From CBCXVS01 sp965178525 (GTDB lineage: Bacteria; Tectomicrobia; Entotheonellia; Entotheonellales; Entotheonellaceae): a stretch of 25,794 bases of DNA. Location of the stretch: contig CBCXVS010000078.1 of NCBI GenBank assembly GCA_965178525.1, forward strand, positions 1-25,794, in the 5' to 3' direction. This document shows, in pieces, positions 23,575-25,794 of this stretch; positions within the stretch are counted from its first letter, which is position 1, and each line of letters opens with the position of its first letter. Position numbers and translations under genes: made by a program. The notes beneath the pieces were generated by a model that was not told the DNA's origin, made no database searches, and worked only from the letters and a program-made list of their open reading frames with translations.

Positions 23575-24488
23575 ATGCCACTCGACCTCCAAGCCCAACA
23601 GGTGATCGACCAAATTGCCGCCCTAGGATTACCCCCGGCCCATACCGTGTCGGCGCAGGAAGCGCGCATCAACGCCAAAGCGCGGCCTCGGGCGAAAGGA
23701 CCGGATGTCGCCAAGGTGGAAGACCGCGATATTCCCGGACCCGGTCCGGACCCTTCCCGATTCTCGTGTGGTATCACGGCGGCGGCTGGGTCGTGGGCGA
23801 CCTGGAAAGCGCCGATGGCACGGCCCGCCATCTCACGGTGGGCGGAAATTGTATCACGATTTCCGTGGATTATCGCCTGGCGCTCGAGACCAAATTTCCC
23901 GGCGCTGCCGACGACTGTTATGCCGCCACGGTATGGGCCGCCCAGCATGCGGCGAGTCTCAATGGTGACCCGGCCCGCATCGCCGTTGGGGGGGATAGCG
24001 CCGGCGGCAATCTCGCCGCGGCGGTGTCGCTCATGGCCCGTGACCGCCAGGGTCCCGCACTCGCGTTCCAACTCCTCATTTACCCAGTGACGGACCGTGA
24101 CTTCAGCACGGCCTCCTACCGGCAGAACGCCGAAGGCTATCTCCTGAGCACGGATGGCATGAAATGGTATTGGGAGCACTACCTAAGCAGTGCCGCCGAT
24201 GCCGCCAATCCCTATGCGGCGCCCCTGCAAGCCAGCGACCTCAGCAATCTTCCCGCGGCACTGGTGATCACGGCCGAATACGACCCGCTGTGCGACGAGG
24301 GCAAAGCCTATGCCCAGAAGCTCCAGGCCGCAGGCGTATCCACCACGTGCACCCGCTACGACGGCATGATTCACGGCTTCTTTGGCATGTCAGGCCTGCG
24401 CGACAACATGTCAGGCCTGCTCGACAAGGGAAAACAGGCTGTGGACGAGGCCTCGGCGGCCCTGCGGGGAGCTTTTGGGGCCAAATAG
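23575..24488 (+). pseudogene. HSL-type alpha/beta hydrolase (esterase/lipase), broken by a deletion near the N-terminus
   Basis: The N-terminus MPLDLQAQQVIDQIAALGLPPAHTVSAQEARINAKARPRAKGPDVAKVEDRDIPGP (ATG at 23575, weak GGTGA upstream) is the normal beginning of this family. The rest is in another frame: SGPFPILVWYHGGGWVVGDLESADGTARHL with the HGGGW oxyanion motif, VGGDSAGGNLAAAVSL with the nucleophile Ser, ITAEYDPLCDEG with the Asp, and GMIHGFFGMSG with the His. The usual linking strand (of the type GPIPVRIYTP) is missing. Two copies of CCGGACCC (23735-23742 and 23746-23753) flank the junction, so a deletion by slippage between short repeats is likely. The 3' end has a 21-bp tandem duplication. 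As read, no single frame encodes the enzyme. The open frame from 23409 is the body plus meaningless upstream codons. Confidence 0.8.
24387..24428 (+). repeat. 21-bp in-frame tandem duplication in the hydrolase gene
   Basis: ATGTCAGGCCTGCGCGACAA-C (24387-24407) is followed directly by ATGTCAGGCCTGCTCGACAA-G (24408-24428), encoding MSGLRDN-MSGLLDK. Relatives normally have this segment once after the catalytic His region. It adds seven residues and preserves the frame. Confidence 0.8.
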
Positions 24489-24563
24489 CATGCGACGCGT
24501 CGCAGATATCTTGGGCAGCAAGAGGGCACATCGAGTGGGATACAGAGACCATGGAGACATCGG

Positions 24564-25751
24564 ATGAAAGCGCTGTCGCAGCTTCGGTTCGAGATGATCC
24601 GTTTCGTCATGCAACGGGCGCCACGCTTGCAGCGTCTCATCCGCTGGGTCTCGGATGGTCTGGTGCAGCTCATCCTGCTCCCGCAAGTAACCCTCCCGCC
24701 CCCGGCCGACACCCATGATCCTGAGGATCTCATCGCCCGCACGGATGAACTCAATACAGCGGCTGAGGCGTATTTTGCGGATTATCCCAACCGTGAGTTC
24801 GCCATCAACAAGCCTTATAGCGAGCCGACGTATTTTCCCCGGTACTTGTTCAACTTGGCGATCCTCTTCCACTGGTTGCGGGTTGCTCCCGGCGATACGG
24901 TGCTGGAACTGGGTGCCGGCTCCTGCTGGGTGTCCCACTTCCTCAATCTCTATGGGTGCAGGACGCTCTGTGTCGATGTTTCCCCGACCGCGCTCGATAT
25001 GGGCCGGGAGCTGTTCCAGCGGGACAGCCGAACACGGTGGGAGCTTGAGCCGCAGCTCATGCCTTACGATGGCCACCGTCTACCCCTGGAAGACGCCTGC
25101 TGTGATCGCATTGTGGTACACGATGCTTTCCATCACATCCCCAATCAGGCAGAGGTCCTGGGCGAGATGGCGCGCGTCTTGCGGGAGGGTGGTATCGTGG
25201 CGATGAGCGAACCGGGCCGCCTGCACTCGACCAGCGTGGATAGCCAGGCCGAAATGGCGGAAACGGGTGTGCTAGAAAACGACATGATCATCGAGGCGTT
25301 CGATCTCCTGGCACGGCGCTCAGGCTTTAGTCAGGTGTCGTTGATTCCGGCCAACCTCAATGCGACGATCGAAATCCCGGCGCATGACCTCTCAGCGTTC
25401 CTCCGGGGAAAAGGTTTTCATCATTATTGGAGCCGGTTGTGTCAGGGCGCCCTGGCAGGGCACTATATTGTCCTCTACAAGGGCAGCTACGTGCCCACAA
25501 CCCGAAGCCCCAGTCTGCTGCGAGCCCGGATCGAGCTGCTGCAACTCTCTGGCGCTACGTCGCTCAGGGCGGCGGTGGGAACGCCGGTAAAGCTCCGTTG
25601 TCGCATCCGCAACGAGGGCGATACCCGTTGGCTTGCCGCGTCCGGCAGTGAACTCGGATGTGCTCGGCTCGGCGCGCGTCTCCACACAACCGGAAGGACG
25701 ATAGATTGGTATCGCGCGAATGGCCTTAAGTCAAGCCAACTCCTTTCTTGA
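24564..25751 (+). CDS. SAM-dependent methyltransferase with a C-terminal Ig-like domain
   Basis: 395 residues; the ATG at 24564 has GGAGA eight bases upstream. The N-terminal helical region (1-105) is followed by a class I methyltransferase fold: motif I DTVLELGAGSCWVSHFL at about 110-125, acidic motif RTLCVDVSPTALDMG near 138, LPLEDACCDRIVVHDAFHHIPNQAEVLGEMARVLREGGIVAMSEPG near 175-220. This is of the Methyltransf_11 type. The tail from about 330 (TPVKLRCRIRNEGDTRWLAASGSELGCARLGARLHTTGRTIDWYRANG) matches the NBR1-like Ig-fold domain often attached to sugar- or lipid-modifying enzymes, but it stops before the last strands, so the end may be truncated or frameshifted. An ATG overlaps the stop by one base (TGATG at 25749-25753) and stays open to the window edge (MKQLRRLPETDSPV). 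The substrate is not evident. Confidence 0.82.
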   Translation: MKALSQLRFEMIRFVMQRAPRLQRLIRWVSDGLVQLILLPQVTLPPPADTHDPEDLIARTDELNTAAEAYFADYPNREFAINKPYSEPTYFPRYLFNLAILFHWLRVAPGDTVLELGAGSCWVSHFLNLYGCRTLCVDVSPTALDMGRELFQRDSRTRWELEPQLMPYDGHRLPLEDACCDRIVVHDAFHHIPNQAEVLGEMARVLREGGIVAMSEPGRLHSTSVDSQAEMAETGVLENDMIIEAFDLLARRSGFSQVSLIPANLNATIEIPAHDLSAFLRGKGFHHYWSRLCQGALAGHYIVLYKGSYVPTTRSPSLLRARIELLQLSGATSLRAAVGTPVKLRCRIRNEGDTRWLAASGSELGCARLGARLHTTGRTIDWYRANGLKSSQLLS

Positions 25752-25794
25752 TGAAGCAGTTACGCCGATTGCCTGAGACCGACTCTCCTGTCAT

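Noticed and set aside
23409..23734. N-terminal 100 or so codons of the open frame containing the hydrolase body
   Set aside because: They are Pro/Arg-rich and unrelated to the family; the genuine N-terminus is in a different frame from 23575.
1..25794. CRISPR arrays, rRNA genes or complete insertion sequences
   Set aside because: No regularly spaced identical repeats with unique spacers, no rRNA signature, and no transposase with flanking inverted repeats were seen; the only regular repeat array encodes WD40 blades.

Overview
The window looks like a chromosomal segment from a GC-rich, Gram-negative-type bacterium. It holds a lipoprotein signal peptide, a periplasmic HtrA protease, an inner-membrane sensor kinase and a CHASE2 adenylate cyclase. 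Signalling genes are dense and intergenic stretches are AT-rich, in the style of environmental lineages such as Nitrospirota, NC10 or Tectomicrobia. No marker in the window settles the taxon, so that is only a guess.

Layout. (1) 36-2513, minus: two secreted proteins of unknown role, the first split by a frameshift and the second carrying a PPC-like beta domain, with a perfect 38-bp palindrome between them. (2) 3128-8979: a signalling block. It contains an OmpR-type response regulator and its membrane histidine kinase (plus), a REC-PAS-REC-LuxR regulator split by a frameshift (minus), and a soluble PAS histidine kinase (plus). (3) 8927-12521, minus: an SH3-domain protein and an M48 metalloprotease lipoprotein overlapping by one base, followed by a CHASE2/class III adenylate cyclase. 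(4) 12906-14396, plus: an HtrA/Do protease. (5) 14560-16776, plus: pncB and nadK, successive steps towards NAD(P), one base apart. (6) 16879-17531: a ParD/ParE toxin-antitoxin pair with an obvious palindromic operator. (7) 17638-17896, minus: a short decayed or frameshifted reading frame. (8) 18126-23357, plus: the most striking locus, three overlapping fragments that read as one roughly 1,744-residue protein, TIR / TIR-like / TIR-like / nSTAND1 NTPase / transmembrane helix / eight near-identical WD40 repeats / helical C-terminus. This is the architecture of STAND-type conflict (immunity or cell-suicide) proteins. (9) 23575-25751, plus: an HSL-type alpha/beta hydrolase with an internal deletion and a SAM-dependent methyltransferase with an Ig-like tail.

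A theme of the window is interrupted reading frames. At least seven places show a small indel that cleanly restores a conserved family sequence when corrected, several of them in homopolymers or short repeats (G5, A6, T3, C6, CG repeats). One hits nadK, normally essential. The economical explanation is consensus error in a draft or long-read assembly, but slippage-based recoding or real decay cannot be excluded from the sequence alone. Products are therefore described both as read and as they would be if repaired.

Functionally, segments 2 to 4 suggest envelope-stress and environmental sensing: two-component systems, cAMP, periplasmic proteolysis. Segments 5 to 8 put NAD(P) synthesis next to a toxin-antitoxin pair and a TIR-STAND protein whose TIR domain keeps the glutamate expected of an NAD-cleaving enzyme. 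That juxtaposition is suggestive but unproven.
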